41,908 nucleotides of DNA from Bartonella queenslandensis (GCF_018155095.1 NZ_NAAI01000014.1:1-41908), one strand, 5' to 3'; positions 1 to 9,800 are shown, counted from the stretch's first letter. Numbers and translations are program-made. The notes: generated by a model not told the origin, from the sequence alone.

Positions 1-1
1 G

Positions 2-697
2 ACTGAGAGTTTATATACGCGTACATTCTTTGGAGCTTTGGGGAATTATGGAAATCTTTCTCTACACCCTCAGGATGTTGAACACAGCAAAAAAAGCGCA
101 TTTCATAAATGGTCTGTCGGGGCTTATGGAAGTTTGCAACATGATACTGGTTTTTATATGGATGGGGTGTTATCGTATGGCCTTTTTAAGGGGGATGTTT
201 TGACCCTTGCACGAGGCAAAGTTGTGGCATTAAAGGGTAAACAGTTTAGCGGTTCTTTAACGAGTGGCAGAACGTTTGCAATAGGCTATAAAGGCGTTGT
301 TTTTGATCCGCAGGTTCAGATTATTTACCAGCATCTTCAGTTTCATCAAGCGCTTGATGTTGATTATCTTGATGTTGATTTAGGAAAATTTCATCAATGG
401 GTGGGGCGTGTTGGAGGACGTTTAAGCAAGACGCTAGGTGTTTCTGAAAAGGGACATAAGGTTTCTTTTTATAGTAAGCTTTCTTATTTGCATAGTTTTG
501 AAAATAAGCAATTTGTTTCTTTTAAAAACGATTTTCAGTTAGGTTCTTTTGGCTCTTCTTTGGAAGCAGGACTTGGGTTTAATGCGCGTCTTTCTTCAAA
601 ACTTTCTTTTCATGGAGATGTTACTTATCAACATGGGTTAAAGAAAGTTGGTTTTTCTGGAGCGAGTTTCTCTGCAGGATTGCGCCATCTTTTTTGA
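2..697 (+). CDS. Autotransporter beta-barrel domain, C-terminal part (5' end outside window)
   Basis: The reading frame is open from the first bases of the window, so this is the end of a longer gene rather than a short gene starting inside. The visible 231 residues are a series of alternating amphipathic strands rich in Gly, Ser, Tyr and Phe, ending in Leu-Arg-His-Leu-Phe. A terminal aromatic residue after a last strand is the usual signature of an outer-membrane barrel recognised by the Bam machinery. This matches the type Va autotransporter translocator domain, which anchors a passenger domain at the cell surface. Bartonella genomes carry several such genes that act in host-cell contact; which one this is cannot be told because the passenger lies outside the window. 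A hairpin terminator follows 26 bp after the stop. Confidence 0.8.
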   Translation, partial: TESLYTRTFFGALGNYGNLSLHPQDVEHSKKSAFHKWSVGAYGSLQHDTGFYMDGVLSYGLFKGDVLTLARGKVVALKGKQFSGSLTSGRTFAIGYKGVVFDPQVQIIYQHLQFHQALDVDYLDVDLGKFHQWVGRVGGRLSKTLGVSEKGHKVSFYSKLSYLHSFENKQFVSFKNDFQLGSFGSSLEAGLGFNARLSSKLSFHGDVTYQHGLKKVGFSGASFSAGLRHLF

Positions 698-723
698 GGG
701 GTACAATATGTATTTTTTAGATG

Positions 724-747
724 AAAGGCAGAAGTTTTTCTGCCTTT
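724..747 (+). terminator. Rho-independent terminator of the autotransporter gene
   Basis: An inverted repeat with arms AAAGGCAGAA and TTCTGCCTTT around a short GTTT loop lies just after the autotransporter stop codon. The T-rich 3' arm gives the U-tract expected of an intrinsic terminator. Confidence 0.8.
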
Positions 748-1284
748 TACTATGTTAAAATTCATTTTGATTTATAGATTGAAAATCCTCATTATACACG
801 TTCTTCATCTGTGATGAAGCGTTTTTCTAAAGTTTTTTATCTTATAAGATGAAAAACAGATTTTATTGTGAATATGAGAGGATTAAATACTTGTAACTAA
901 TCTTTAAAAAGAGGCGGTATTGGTGGTTGTTTTGTTAATATAAAGTGGACGAGGGTTGGTTTTTAGGTGTTTTTTTAAGCGTTTTTATGGTTATATTTAT
1001 TCGTTTCTTTATTAATTTTTATAGATTGCAAGTTTAAGGCTTATGATCTTTATGCATATTTTTTGTTTTCTTTTTTAAGCTGTTTAATTGAGGAGTTTGG
1101 AGAAAGACTTATTTTTTAGACAAGGTGAGAAAGTTTAAGGAGAAATTATTATAAAAAGTAAAGAATGCTTTATCGTTTTTTAGGGGAGTTTTTTCTTTTT
1201 TGCAAACGATAGCTGCCAAGAACAACTTTGATAAAATACAGATTATTTTCATTGTTATAATAAGTGGGCATCATCATTTTATTT

Positions 1285-1510
1285 TTCAGATCCCAATATT
1301 GCGGTGACTTTAGTATTTGAGAGTATTCATAAGAAGTGTTTTTTAGTCCTTTCTTAAATGTTTTTTATCTGCATGGGGTTTCCCTGTTTGCAATGTGCAA
1401 GCAAAAGGCTTGGGTCGCTTCAATATAAATAGATTTAAAATTGAGAAAAATTTACGATTTTAAGGGTTTTCATTCAACATATAAATAATGGACACGCTTA
1501 AACTAATTGG
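1285..1510 (-). pseudogene. Integrase-element remnant: 5' leader and N-terminal stub
   Basis: Read on the minus strand, this stretch matches the leader and first codons of the integrase element seen better at 9.0-9.8 kb and 17.1-17.65 kb. The shared landmarks are the block before the start codon (plus-strand TTTAGTCCTTTCTT), the block around TGTGCAAGCAAA, and the segment resembling the integrase codons for Thr-Leu-Gly-Ala-Gly-Lys (plus-strand CAGATCCCAATATTGC). No open frame survives. Confidence 0.5.
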
Positions 1511-2018
1511 ATATGTTAAGACTAGAAGCTGGATTGTAGATTAGGATTAGCAGGGATTTTCGTCCTTTGAGGTGTGGAGCGGAGGTTAAAAAATTTTTAT
1601 TTAGAAAAATAATGTCGCGTTTCTTTCTTCTGATCATCGGAATAAATAAGCCTTTTCGATGATGATGTGCGCTATATTTTGCTTAAATTCTCAGAAAAGT
1701 GTTTTTATGGGAGTCTGCAACGCGTGGCATAGGTTCCTATAGAAAGGGGGGGCTTTATAGATAATGGAGCGGTTTGGTTTTATGGGTGGTATTTTTGTAC
1801 GGAGGAAATAATGCTCAAAGGTTAAAATATGTTTAAGGCCTTTTTTTGTTTAAAGGGGAGAGATTAGGAAGATGGAAGATTTCATGATTATGAAGACTTT
1901 GGGAAGCTTTTGAGGTGTTTGGGATTTCTGCAAGCTCTAGAGATGCGTAAGAGCTGAGGTTTCTAGAAGATTGCGAGGGTATTTTTATCGGTGATGATTA
2001 TACTTGTTGGGATTTGGC

Positions 2019-2990
2019 TTAATCAGTGATATTGATCACACCACATTCACCAGTTTCACTGCCGAAGGTGAGGTTATGCCCTGTTTGATCCCAGTTGAGT
2101 GCTGAGATGGCGCTTTTCCCATAACCTTTTAGAAGGACTTCTTTTCCATCACGAAAATGTGTCGCTAAAATCATTCCATCATTGAAGCCTATGGCTACAA
2201 TTTCTTTGCTTGGGTGGCATGAAACGGTGCTAACAAGTGCATTTGCACGTGTTCCAAGTTCTAGGGGTGTTTTTCCTATGGGACCATCTTTTGTATGAAA
2301 GGGCCAAACAATTGCGGCAGAGGCACCTGATGTTGCGAGCCATTTTCCTTTTGCACTCCAAGACCAGCTTTTGACTTTGCTTGGGTAACCACTCATGCGT
2401 AAATGTTGATGATCAGTAAGACGCCAGCCGTGCAAGGCGTTTTCTTGCATCGTGGAAATGACATAGCGGTTATCTGGTGAAAAGGTGACACCACAATGAG
2501 CGCCTTTCCACACCAATGTAGTGGGAGATGTTTGCGTTGATAACCAATGAAGCGTAACACCATTGTAATGAGCAACGGCAAGTCGTAAACCTTTTGGGGC
2601 AAAAGCCAGTCCTTCTACACTGCGCTCATGCTTGAGCTCTTGTTGTTCTTTTCCAACATGCACAAATGCAAGACGTGAGGAGGAAAAGGCAAAAGCTTTT
2701 TGGGGGCCAAAAGAAACGTTATTGATCCATTTGCGTTCTTTTTGGTTGAGCAGTTCTGTGTGACCATTTGCTCTTGTTTGACAGATTTTTCCGTCTTCTC
2801 CTCCTGTGATGACCGCAGTATTGTCAGAAGAGAAATGACTTGAAATTATTCCTTGATGAACTTCAAAGACTTGTGGGGTTGGGGTTAAAAAAACAATCAA
2901 ACCTTCCACGGAAACAAAGGCTGGTTTATTGCCTATAAAACCACAGGAAAGGCAGTAATTTTGGAGATTATAATGGATAATGTTTGACAT
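2019..2990 (-). CDS. WD40-repeat beta-propeller protein
   Basis: A protein of about 323 residues built from recurring 40-residue units with the typical pattern Phe-Ser-x-Asp-Asn then Val-x-x-Gly or Ala-x-Gly, for example around SPDNRYVISTMQENALHGW and SFGPQKAFAFSSSRL. This is the WD40 propeller fold, a protein-interaction platform with no catalytic residues, and there is no signal peptide, so it is probably cytoplasmic. A GTG start at 2996 is possible, but the ATG at 2990 gives the standard start with AGTGAG upstream. It follows the COG0523 GTPase gene by a few bases and is surely cotranscribed with it. The pairing of a COG0523 GTPase with a WD40 protein recurs in Rhizobiales; a role as partner in metal handling is inferred. 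Confidence 0.8.
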   Translation of the reverse strand: MSNIIHYNLQNYCLSCGFIGNKPAFVSVEGLIVFLTPTPQVFEVHQGIISSHFSSDNTAVITGGEDGKICQTRANGHTELLNQKERKWINNVSFGPQKAFAFSSSRLAFVHVGKEQQELKHERSVEGLAFAPKGLRLAVAHYNGVTLHWLSTQTSPTTLVWKGAHCGVTFSPDNRYVISTMQENALHGWRLTDHQHLRMSGYPSKVKSWSWSAKGKWLATSGASAAIVWPFHTKDGPIGKTPLELGTRANALVSTVSCHPSKEIVAIGFNDGMILATHFRDGKEVLLKGYGKSAISALNWDQTGHNLTFGSETGECGVINITD

Positions 2991-3000
2991 TGTCACTCAC

Positions 3001-4032
3001 TTATGCACAACGTTCAAAACCAGTTTTTAACTTTTCAGCATCAAGAGAGCGTCCGATAAAAACAAGGCGGCTTTCTCGTTTTTCATCTTCACGCCATGGG
3101 CGTTGATGTTGCCCCTCAAGAAGCATATGAATGCCCTGAATGACATAACGATCATCATCTCCTTGAAAGGCAATAATGCCTTTGAGACGCAAAATATCAG
3201 GTCCTTGTTGCTGTGTAATCTGTTGGATCCAAGGAAAAAATTTTTCTGGTTGCAGAGCACCTGTTTTTAAACTTATAGAAGTGACGGTGATATCATGAAT
3301 GGTGGATGTGTGATGATGATGGTCATGATGGCAATCGGGACCACATATATGATCTTCATGCTGGTTTGTCTGTTGCTGATCAAGAAAATGAGGCTCATGG
3401 TCTAGAGCGCGTTGGAGATCAAAGAAACCACGATTGAGGAGTTTATCAAGAGGAATATTGGTGCGCTGTGTTCTATAGAGTATAGCGCGAGGATTAATCG
3501 CAAGAATAAGAGATTCTGCATGGGAACGTTCCTGTGCCGTAACGAGGTCAATTTTATTTAAAAGAACGATGTCTGCGAAGGCAATTTGCTCTTCAACTTC
3601 ACGACTTTTTTTCAGTTGAGAGGGAAAATGCCTCGCATCAACGACCGCGATGACACTGTCAAGGGTTGTTTTTTCATGGACAGTATCATCCATGAAAAAG
3701 GTTTGTGCAACAGGAACGGGATCAGCAAGCCCTGTTGTTTCTATAATAATTGCATCAAATCGATGAGAGCGTTGCATCAAACTTTCCAGAATGCGAATGA
3801 GATCACCGCGCACGGTACAGCAAACACAGCCGTTGTTCATTTCATAAATTTCTTCATCTGATTCAATGATCAAGTCATTATCAATACCAATTTCACCAAA
3901 TTCATTAACAATGACGGCATAACGTTTGCCATGATTTTCACTGAGAATGCGGTTGAGAAGGGTGGTTTTTCCTGCACCAAGATAGCCCGTGAGAACTGTA
4001 ACAGGAAGCTTTGGGGGAGGTGTCGTTTGCAT
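3001..4032 (-). CDS. COG0523/CobW-family metal-chaperone GTPase
   Basis: A 343-residue G3E-family P-loop GTPase. Visible motifs are Walker [10 protein letters not shown] at residues 16-24, the metal-binding GCVCC motif at 68-72 (the CxCC signature of COG0523), the Asn-Lys-Ile-Asp guanine-binding motif near 160, and a Cys/His-rich linker near residues 228-242 containing [12 protein letters not shown] before the CobW C-terminal domain. The family loads or moves zinc or cobalt to client proteins. With the His-rich linker and no cobalamin genes nearby, a zinc role (ZNG1/YeiR/YjiA-like) is more likely than cobalamin synthesis; this is inference. It is the middle gene of a tight minus-strand operon between the creatininase-family gene and the WD40 gene. 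A zur gene is present at 41 kb, and Zur commonly controls such GTPases. Confidence 0.9.
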   Translation of the reverse strand: MQTTPPPKLPVTVLTGYLGAGKTTLLNRILSENHGKRYAVIVNEFGEIGIDNDLIIESDEEIYEMNNGCVCCTVRGDLIRILESLMQRSHRFDAIIIETTGLADPVPVAQTFFMDDTVHEKTTLDSVIAVVDARHFPSQLKKSREVEEQIAFADIVLLNKIDLVTAQERSHAESLILAINPRAILYRTQRTNIPLDKLLNRGFFDLQRALDHEPHFLDQQQTNQHEDHICGPDCHHDHHHHTSTIHDITVTSISLKTGALQPEKFFPWIQQITQQQGPDILRLKGIIAFQGDDDRYVIQGIHMLLEGQHQRPWREDEKRESRLVFIGRSLDAEKLKTGFERCA

Positions 4033-4053
4033 GAGAAAACCTTTTATTGTTCT

Positions 4054-4797
4054 TTATTGCCATGTGTTTATGTTAAATCGATTGATATCATCAAGTAAAT
4101 CACGAAGCTGAGAGAGAACATGAGAAAAAATTGCTTCACCAGCTTGTGGTGTTGCTTTGCTTGCATTTCCTGCTGCACCTTGCGTGTTTAGATCACGCAT
4201 TGTCCAGCCAAAAGCATGAGGACCATAAGCGCGTAAATACCGATAATTAGCAATCATATCCGCTTGTTTATTATGAAAATTTTCAGCCTTTTCCATATGG
4301 ACTTTTTCTGGAGCTAAATAGAGCATGAGAGAGGTCTCGATAAAACCGCCATGGATATCAAGATGCTGTTGAGCAGGCTCTATCAGACCTTGTGGCAAAC
4401 CAAAACGGCTCCAGCTTGTTGCTACAGCGAGCATGGAAAAGCGTCTTCGTAATTCGGTGATAACAATGCTCATTAAAGGTGAATTGCCTCCGTGAGCATT
4501 GAGAAGAAGAAGGCGGTTGATCCCTTTGTGATAGCAGTTCTCACCAATCTTGATCCAGCGCTTAATCGCGTCAGAAAAGCTAAGGGTTTGTGTGCCTGTA
4601 ACATCTATATGCTCTATAGAATAGCCAATCTTTTCAACCGGTAAAAGTGCGATATGAAATCGTTCTTTTGTTTGTAAAGTGAGGGCTTTTGCAAAAGCTT
4701 CAGCAATAATCCAGTCGGTTTCAAAGGGAAGGTGCTCACCGTGATATTCGTGTGCGCCCAAAGGTAAAAGAGCGAGAAAAGGCGTATTAGATACCAT
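4054..4797 (-). CDS. Creatininase-family metal-dependent amidohydrolase
   Basis: A 247-residue protein with the family hallmark GAHEYHGEHLPFETDW near the N-terminus (residues about 14-29), whose Glu, His and Asp residues bind the catalytic metals, and NAHGGNSP in the middle, also part of the active site. Members include creatininase, the riboflavin-pathway enzyme ArfB and MftE; the exact substrate cannot be told. No signal peptide is visible, so it is cytoplasmic. It is the promoter-proximal gene of the operon with the COG0523 GTPase (21-bp gap). Its presence with a metal GTPase fits an enzyme that needs Zn or Mn, perhaps the client of the GTPase; that is a guess. Confidence 0.85.
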   Translation of the reverse strand: MVSNTPFLALLPLGAHEYHGEHLPFETDWIIAEAFAKALTLQTKERFHIALLPVEKIGYSIEHIDVTGTQTLSFSDAIKRWIKIGENCYHKGINRLLLLNAHGGNSPLMSIVITELRRRFSMLAVATSWSRFGLPQGLIEPAQQHLDIHGGFIETSLMLYLAPEKVHMEKAENFHNKQADMIANYRYLRAYGPHAFGWTMRDLNTQGAAGNASKATPQAGEAIFSHVLSQLRDLLDDINRFNINTWQ

Positions 4798-4846
4798 AAA
4801 TTATTGCCTAAAAGAGACGTTAACACAGACAAAGTAATCAAAGGTG

Positions 4847-4874
4847 CTGTTATTATTTAATCTATCTATAACAG
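4847..4874. promoter_or_regulatory. Inverted repeat upstream of the creatininase/COG0523 operon
   Basis: CTGTTAT and ATAACAG form an exact 7-bp inverted repeat separated by 14 bp, about 50 bp before the first gene of the operon. The half-sites resemble the TGTTAT/ATAACA halves of alphaproteobacterial Zur boxes, but the gap is much longer than in known boxes, so it may be unrelated. Confidence 0.25.
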
Positions 4875-5380
4875 AAATGCAAATAGGCGGATTTTAAATC
4901 CTATAGGGATGTTCTAAAAATGAGAACTTTATGAAAAATAGCGAAGTTTTTTTTGAGAAAAACGAACACAGTTTTTAATGTAATATGCGGCATCCCTTCT
5001 AAAAATAGATCTCTTTTGTAAGCGTTTTTGATAAATAAATATTTAGGAAGATTAAATACTTCATATCATATAATGAAAATATTTTTTTCCTTACGTTTTA
5101 AAAAGGTAAGATTAGACCAAGTTTAATATTCTCCTTATCTATTATAGAGCTAGGATAATCAAAGCATTTCTGATGTAGCGCAGGTTATGCGGACACAGAC
5201 GTTGGTTTTAACGAGGATTCTTGCGTTCTTAATTCAAATTTACGTATATATCTTTACAAAAGGGTAGAAATGTTGGTTCACTCATTATTACTTTGAACAG
5301 TAGCTTAACAGATTTTAGTATTCGTGAGAAAAATGAATGGAATGAGAAGAATTTACGTGAGGTAAAATCGCATAATGACC
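4875..5380. other. Gene-free AT-rich spacer
   Basis: No open frame with coding character and no clear RNA or repeat. It separates the creatininase operon from the integrase remnants that start near 5385. Confidence 0.5.
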
Positions 5381-5384
5381 ATTG

Positions 5385-5725
5385 ATTTGTAAAGAATGTT
5401 TTGAATAAGAGTCTTGAATATCGTAAGATTTTTTATTTCAAACGTATTCTATGTTGAATCAATAAAAATCGTGCTTCTTACATACCACAAGGGGATTAAC
5501 TGCGTAGAGTGAAACTGTACAAGAAGGGTATGTCTCTTATGAATCATCTTCAAGTACTACGAGCTGGTTTGCAACATTGGATTCTGGCAAAATATGTGAT
5601 GGTGCCGGCTTGCTCTTTTATTCAGTGTAATGATGATGATGTTCAATGAATTAACTCTTATGTCGTTCACTGGTACCGCTGCAAAATTGCAGAGAGCCTG
5701 ATGAGCTTATAAGATGATAAAAACA
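5385..5725 (+). pseudogene. Integrase-element remnant, plus orientation
   Basis: The conserved leader is recognisable (GATTTGTAAAG, GAATATCGTAAGATT, ATGTTGAATCAAT, then GTACAAGAAGG before the start region), followed by ATGTCTCTTATGAATC and GGTTTGCAACATTGGATTCT, the codons for Thr-Leu-Gly-Ala-Gly-Lys and Cys-Asp-Gly-Ala of the P4-type integrase N-terminal domain. The remnant reaches TTCACTGGTACCGC, a worn version of the Tyr-Thr-Ile-His-Gly-Arg segment. Stops and frameshifts show it is dead. It faces the next copy tail to tail. Confidence 0.65.
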
Positions 5726-5814
5726 TCGTTGAAATCATGATAAACAAAATCTCGTTGTGTTGCACATCGCTTGTTTTAAAAAAACATCAGGTATACAAGC
5801 CTATTTTTCTAAGC

Positions 5815-6200
5815 TGTTCGTGAATGGTATAATGGTAAATCCATATAATAGCAAAACCCCATATAATAGCAAAACCATTGTACATTATCATCTTTATACT
5901 TATTGGGATCATCTTTATATTTATTGAGGTAAAAGAGGAGTGCCATCATACGCTTTATCAACTCCCAATTTTTACAACAGCATTTAGTTCTTAAAATACC
6001 TCATAAGTTATATTTTTCTTCAATTTCTTTACCTGCACACCACCCTTGCTTGTAATCTACAAGAAAATAAATTTTATTGGTTCAAATAAATAGAGTTTAA
6101 ATGAAGAGAAATTTATAATCATCAGTTTTTTATTTAACATGTAAAACGATACATTATGATTATAAAATGATTATAAATCAGTCCCTTTCTTTTAAGATGC
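5815..6200 (-). pseudogene. Integrase-element remnant, minus orientation
   Basis: The plus-strand text GTGAATGGTATAATGGTAAA is the complement of the Tyr-Thr-Ile-His codon block found in the copies at 9.2 and 17.3 kb. Further on are the GCCATCATACGCTTTATCAA and CTCATAAGTTAT blocks and the leader ending in ATTATAAATCAG. Many stops. The copy converges with the one at 5385-5725. Confidence 0.6.
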
Positions 6201-6491
6201 ATGGTTGATCAAGTGATTGTTTAATATCGGTTTTCAAGGGATATATTTTCAATATACTTATCTTGAATCTGGTTCTTCAAAATAGGATTTTCTAATAGGT
6301 TACTCTTTCAATTTTCCTTCAAATATTTGATTAACTTTTTTATTCAGATTTTAATGACGCTTTCATTAAATATAATATATACTATTGCATCGTATAAGAA
6401 TAAATTATAAAATAATATTTTTTATTTTTATAACTTTTACTATTATAAGTTTGATATTTTATTTTAAAAAATAATTTTGTAAAATAAATTT

Positions 6492-6788
6492 ATGCTTAAA
6501 ATATTTAAAAATAAGTTTTATTTCTATATTTTTATATCATTTATTTTTCTTTTTGCACAAACTGCAGAGAGCTATGTAAATTTTGATAAAGATTTATCTC
6601 AAAGTAAACAATTTTTTACTAATCAAGAAGAAAATATAGTTAATAAAAATATAGATATGAATTTGATTTATACTATTGGAGAAACAAATAAGATAACTTT
6701 TATGAAAGTTAAGCAAGAAAGTTGTTTTTCAGTATTTTGGGGGATCATCTCATTTTTCATGACACTCTTTGTTTTTGGTTGTAGGTAG
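6492..6788 (+). CDS. Small predicted exported or membrane protein, paralogue of the gene at 7695
   Basis: A 98-residue protein I do not recognise as a named family. It starts with MLKIFKNK followed by a long hydrophobic run (residues about 10-26), typical of a signal peptide or N-terminal anchor; a likely cleavage region is around Thr-Ala-Glu-Ser. The C-terminus has a second hydrophobic segment around FWGIISFFMTLFVFGC. The first residues and the Phe-Trp-Gly region resemble the 118-residue protein 0.9 kb downstream, so the two are probably diverged duplicates. Base composition is extremely AT-rich. No clear ribosome-binding site precedes the ATG, so translation is less certain than for the downstream paralogue. 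Confidence 0.45.
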   Translation: MLKIFKNKFYFYIFISFIFLFAQTAESYVNFDKDLSQSKQFFTNQEENIVNKNIDMNLIYTIGETNKITFMKVKQESCFSVFWGIISFFMTLFVFGCR

Positions 6789-7694
6789 TTTTCTATCGCT
6801 CTAGTTTTTCTTATAATGTTTTTGTAAATCTGATAGGCTGACGTATTTTATAAGTGCGTTTTGTTAAGTTTAAAAATTAAAATTCTCAATATTTTATACT
6901 GTATGAAATAGAGGGAGCTATATGATCTTTGTAAAGATGCTATGAGATGTTTTATATATTAATAAAAAGTGAAACTCATTTCGTTAATCCATTCCCTGTT
7001 TGAAAATAGAGGTTGTTATAGCTCTTTGACGATTGATAATTGTTTTAAAATAGTCTTCTATTTTAGGAGACGTATTTATGGTTATATATTTGTTTTAGAT
7101 CGCTGTTTTTACTTTTTAGACAAATTTATTTTTTGACATGATCGATAGAAATCTGTGTTATCAATCGATGATTGATGTAATAAAAGATCTTTAAAATACT
7201 GTTTCATCATTCTCTTATTTTAGCAATTATATTTATATATTTTAAATATTATACTGTTTTAAAATTTATTTTGATATAAAAGTTTATAAATTCTTCTTAT
7301 GAAGAGATAATAACTTATTTTTAATTTTCATGCAGTTTTTAAATTTTAATTAATGATAATGGAAGATAAAAACTAGCAATATATTTTACTTTAATGAAAT
7401 TATTTTCATAATATGAGACTATGCGCAATTGTTTTCGCTAAGCTTTATAGTTATTTTATTTTCAAATAAATTTTATTAAGTATGATATTAAAAAAAACTT
7501 CTATTATCACTTTTAATTTATTCGTGTTTATTTTTTTAATTTAAATTATATTTTTTTACTTTACATGTAATACAGAATGTATTATATTGTATATTGAAAT
7601 TACATATAATATATCATATTGTATTATTTGTTTATATATATATATTAGTATTCTTTAACTTTTTCAGCGAAGAAAAAGAGGAGCAAAGAAAGCT
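6789..7694. other. AT-rich spacer between the two small exported-protein genes
   Basis: About 0.9 kb with no credible open frame. The last 130 bp before the next gene are nearly all A and T with repeated TATAT and ATTATATTGTAT blocks and may hold its promoter; I cannot fix the hexamers. Confidence 0.5.
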
Positions 7695-8051
7695 ATGTTT
7701 AAAATATTTAAAAATCGTGTATGTTCATTTACTTTTACACTACTTATTCTTTTTTTTGTACAGATTATAGAGGGGAATGCAAGTTTTGTAAAAAATCAAT
7801 TTCAAGAAAAAATGGTCGTTAATGCTTCTATAGCAAGAAACAATGCAGTTATTAAAGGAGTGGATAGAGCTGTCGTTTACGGTGTTGAGAAACAAGGTAG
7901 CGTTGCTTTTGGAAGAGCTGAAAAAGTTTCTGCATATTCAGGTTCAGCTTTTTGGGGTGGGATAGGTATTGTGTCTCTTCTTGTTTCTTTATGTTGTGGC
8001 GATATAGTTGGTGCCGTTGTTTCTATTTTAGGAATGTTATGTACACTTTAG
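7695..8051 (+). CDS. Small predicted exported membrane protein, paralogue of the gene at 6492
   Basis: A 118-residue protein of unknown family. Residues 1-7 (MFKIFKN) and the following hydrophobic segment form a signal peptide with a plausible cleavage after Glu-Gly-Asn-Ala near residue 29. The middle, residues 40-75, is polar and Ala/Val-rich; the C-terminal 35-40 residues are strongly hydrophobic (GGIGIVSLLVSLCCGD onward), suggesting one or two membrane helices. An AGGAG stands upstream of the ATG with somewhat long spacing. It shares its start and Phe-Trp-Gly motif with the gene at 6492. The location in an AT-rich island next to integrase remnants suggests a lineage-specific or acquired gene. 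Confidence 0.6.
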   Translation: MFKIFKNRVCSFTFTLLILFFVQIIEGNASFVKNQFQEKMVVNASIARNNAVIKGVDRAVVYGVEKQGSVAFGRAEKVSAYSGSAFWGGIGIVSLLVSLCCGDIVGAVVSILGMLCTL

Positions 8052-8935
8052 GAGAAGACTGAGTTTAGTAAAAGATTCATTGAATTTGTCGATATGTTTT
8101 TCGTTCACTTCCTTATTTTTAAAAAATCAATATTTGAAGTGGCTTATGCTGTATTGGATGCAAAAATCACTATTATTAATATTAAATGTATCTTTTGTTG
8201 GTATTATTAAAGCTTAATATCTTGAAAATAAAGTTTTTCATTTTCAAAGTGGTGTAACCTGATTTTTATAGTTTATGGTTATTTCTTTGTTGTAAGGCTA
8301 GCGTTTTCACCCTCTTTATCGGCCATTTCATATTGTCTTGCTCCTTTTATATAAAGGTTCTTCATCAAAGGTATATTTATTATTTTTAAAAGTTATTTAT
8401 ATTTATAAAATAAAAAATAAGAAGAGATAAAATAAAAAATTCTGTATTCTCTCTTCTAACAAGTAGTTTATGATAATTTATCATTATAAATAAATTTTTT
8501 AAATTAAAAACGAATTTATTGCTTTATAGATATTTATTATTTCAAATCTATTTATATTTAACCAATCAAAAGCATTTTTTGCATATAATAAGTTGCATTC
8601 GTGTGTAGGTAAAATTATTCAAGAAAAAGGCAAAAACTCTCTCATGAATTCTCTCTAAGGCTCAAGGATTTTCGTAGTAATATTGGGAATTGTAAAATCC
8701 AATGATGATGCTGGTTTATATCTTTATGGCGTAAAGATAGTGACACAAAAGGAATCTTATATTATCTCATGGAGAGGTTTATATTATAGTTTACAGCCTC
8801 TCTTGTGAGAGAGAAGCGCTGATGTGCGGTGTTGGAAAATGTTTTTATTAAAACAGACACTTAGATTTGCAATGCAAGTGTACTTTGGGTTGTTCTATTA
8901 CGTTAGGGAAGGTTGCTGTTAAGTAAGGGTATAAG
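8052..8935. other. Gene-free AT-rich region
   Basis: About 0.9 kb downstream of the small exported-protein gene. I see no coding frame, RNA gene or clear repeat. Confidence 0.5.
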
Positions 8936-8939
8936 GAGG

Positions 8940-9015
8940 GGAGAGGAAAAGCAAATATAAAGTCTTGCTTGACATAGAAATTTGCAATCTACGTGATCTT
9001 CACGAAGGAAGTATT
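8940..9015 (-). repeat. Decayed duplicate of the 3' end of the COG4091 gene (att-like)
   Basis: This segment matches the last coding bases of the COG4091/SAF gene (plus strand about 9860-9938) in the same orientation. It shares GATCTTCACGAA exactly, plus GTCTTG, GCAATC and GTATT at matching distances, and the match continues into the bases after the stop codon. The two copies enclose the integrase remnant at 9020-9800, as expected for left and right attachment sites of an element that integrated into the gene's 3' end. Confidence 0.65.
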
Positions 9016-9019
9016 CCTA

Positions 9020-9800
9020 ACCCAGAATGCGTTTATTTTTGATGTATTACTTTCGTATAGAAAAGAAACGTTGTTCCTTAATAGGGTTACGCCCCTCATG
9101 CAAAACAGAGCGCCATTGATTTGCACATTCACGAGTTTTTTTACAAAGACATGTCTTAAGGTCCCCAATCCCATTTTATGGCGGCGACCATGAATGGTAT
9201 AATGGTCAATCCATTGAGTATCTCCATCTTTAAGCTTGACAATAAAACGCGCTTGGCTTCACATCCCACGGAATGATTGCAAACTTGCCATGCTGAAAAC
9301 CATACCATCAAACGCCCCCACACAATTATATAGCTATGTAGCTTATTTTGAACTTGGCGTTATCATGGAAGCGACAGAACATCCAGAACTCGGCTTTAAA
9401 GCTTATGAAAAGGCATTAGACGACACTCCACAAATGCAAAAGCTTCAAAAGCGCATTGAGGCTCTGTTGGACGAAAAATCACCGCAAGCTCTTTGAACGC
9501 ATCATTCATGAATGAGGCGCATCTGACTCATCTTTATGCTTATGGAGTAACAAGCTAGTACCATCACACGCTTTGCCAGCTCCCAATGTTACGACAGATC
9601 TTGCATTAAGACGGTTCATAAGGGCCATTTTAGTCCTTTCTTGTATAAATTTTACCCACACACCAGCTCCGTTTGTAACGTGCAAGTGAACGGTTTTGAT
9701 TGATTCAAGATAAGCCAAGTTTTAAATGAGAGAATCTTACGTTATTTAGGACTCTCATTCAATATGAATAACGCTATATTATCATTATAAATCAATATCT
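9020..9800 (-). pseudogene. P4-type tyrosine integrase remnant with 5' leader
   Basis: On the minus strand the gene began at the ATG near 9627 (Met-Ala-Leu-Met-Asn). The first part encodes SVVTLGAGKACDGTSLLLHK, typical of the N-terminal DUF4102 arm-binding domain of P4-like integrases. The frame is then interrupted by an insert (9238-9530) and resumes with Gln-Trp-Ile, HYTIHGRRHKMGLGTL and the following helix (plus strand about 9080-9215). The leader 9640-9800 carries the repeat found at many other sites, including the ACAAGAAAGGA ribosome-binding region. The gene is clearly dead: inserted sequence, frameshifts and no catalytic domain. It lies between the real and duplicated 3' ends of the COG4091 gene. 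Confidence 0.8.
9236..9496 (+). other. TPR-like gene fragment inserted in the integrase remnant
   Basis: A short plus-strand frame whose last 50 residues (YVAYFELGVIMEATEHPEL and AYEKALDDTPQMQKLQKR) look like a tetratricopeptide helix pair: a Gly-Val-Ile / Ala-Tyr-Glu-Lys-Ala-Leu pattern ending in a charged helix. It sits exactly where the integrase frame breaks, and the integrase bases ATCTTTA-GCTT occur at both edges (9226-9237 and 9528-9539). I read it as the tail of a gene from elsewhere, inserted here with a short duplication. It has no proper start or ribosome-binding site and is probably not expressed. Confidence 0.4.

Larger units (their letters stand above)
698..2018. other. Gene-free region of 1.3 kb
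   Basis: Apart from the terminator and the integrase-element remnant at about 1285-1510, I see no convincing gene here. All frames are broken by frequent stops, and the base composition is AT-rich like other decayed spacers in this window. Confidence 0.6.
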
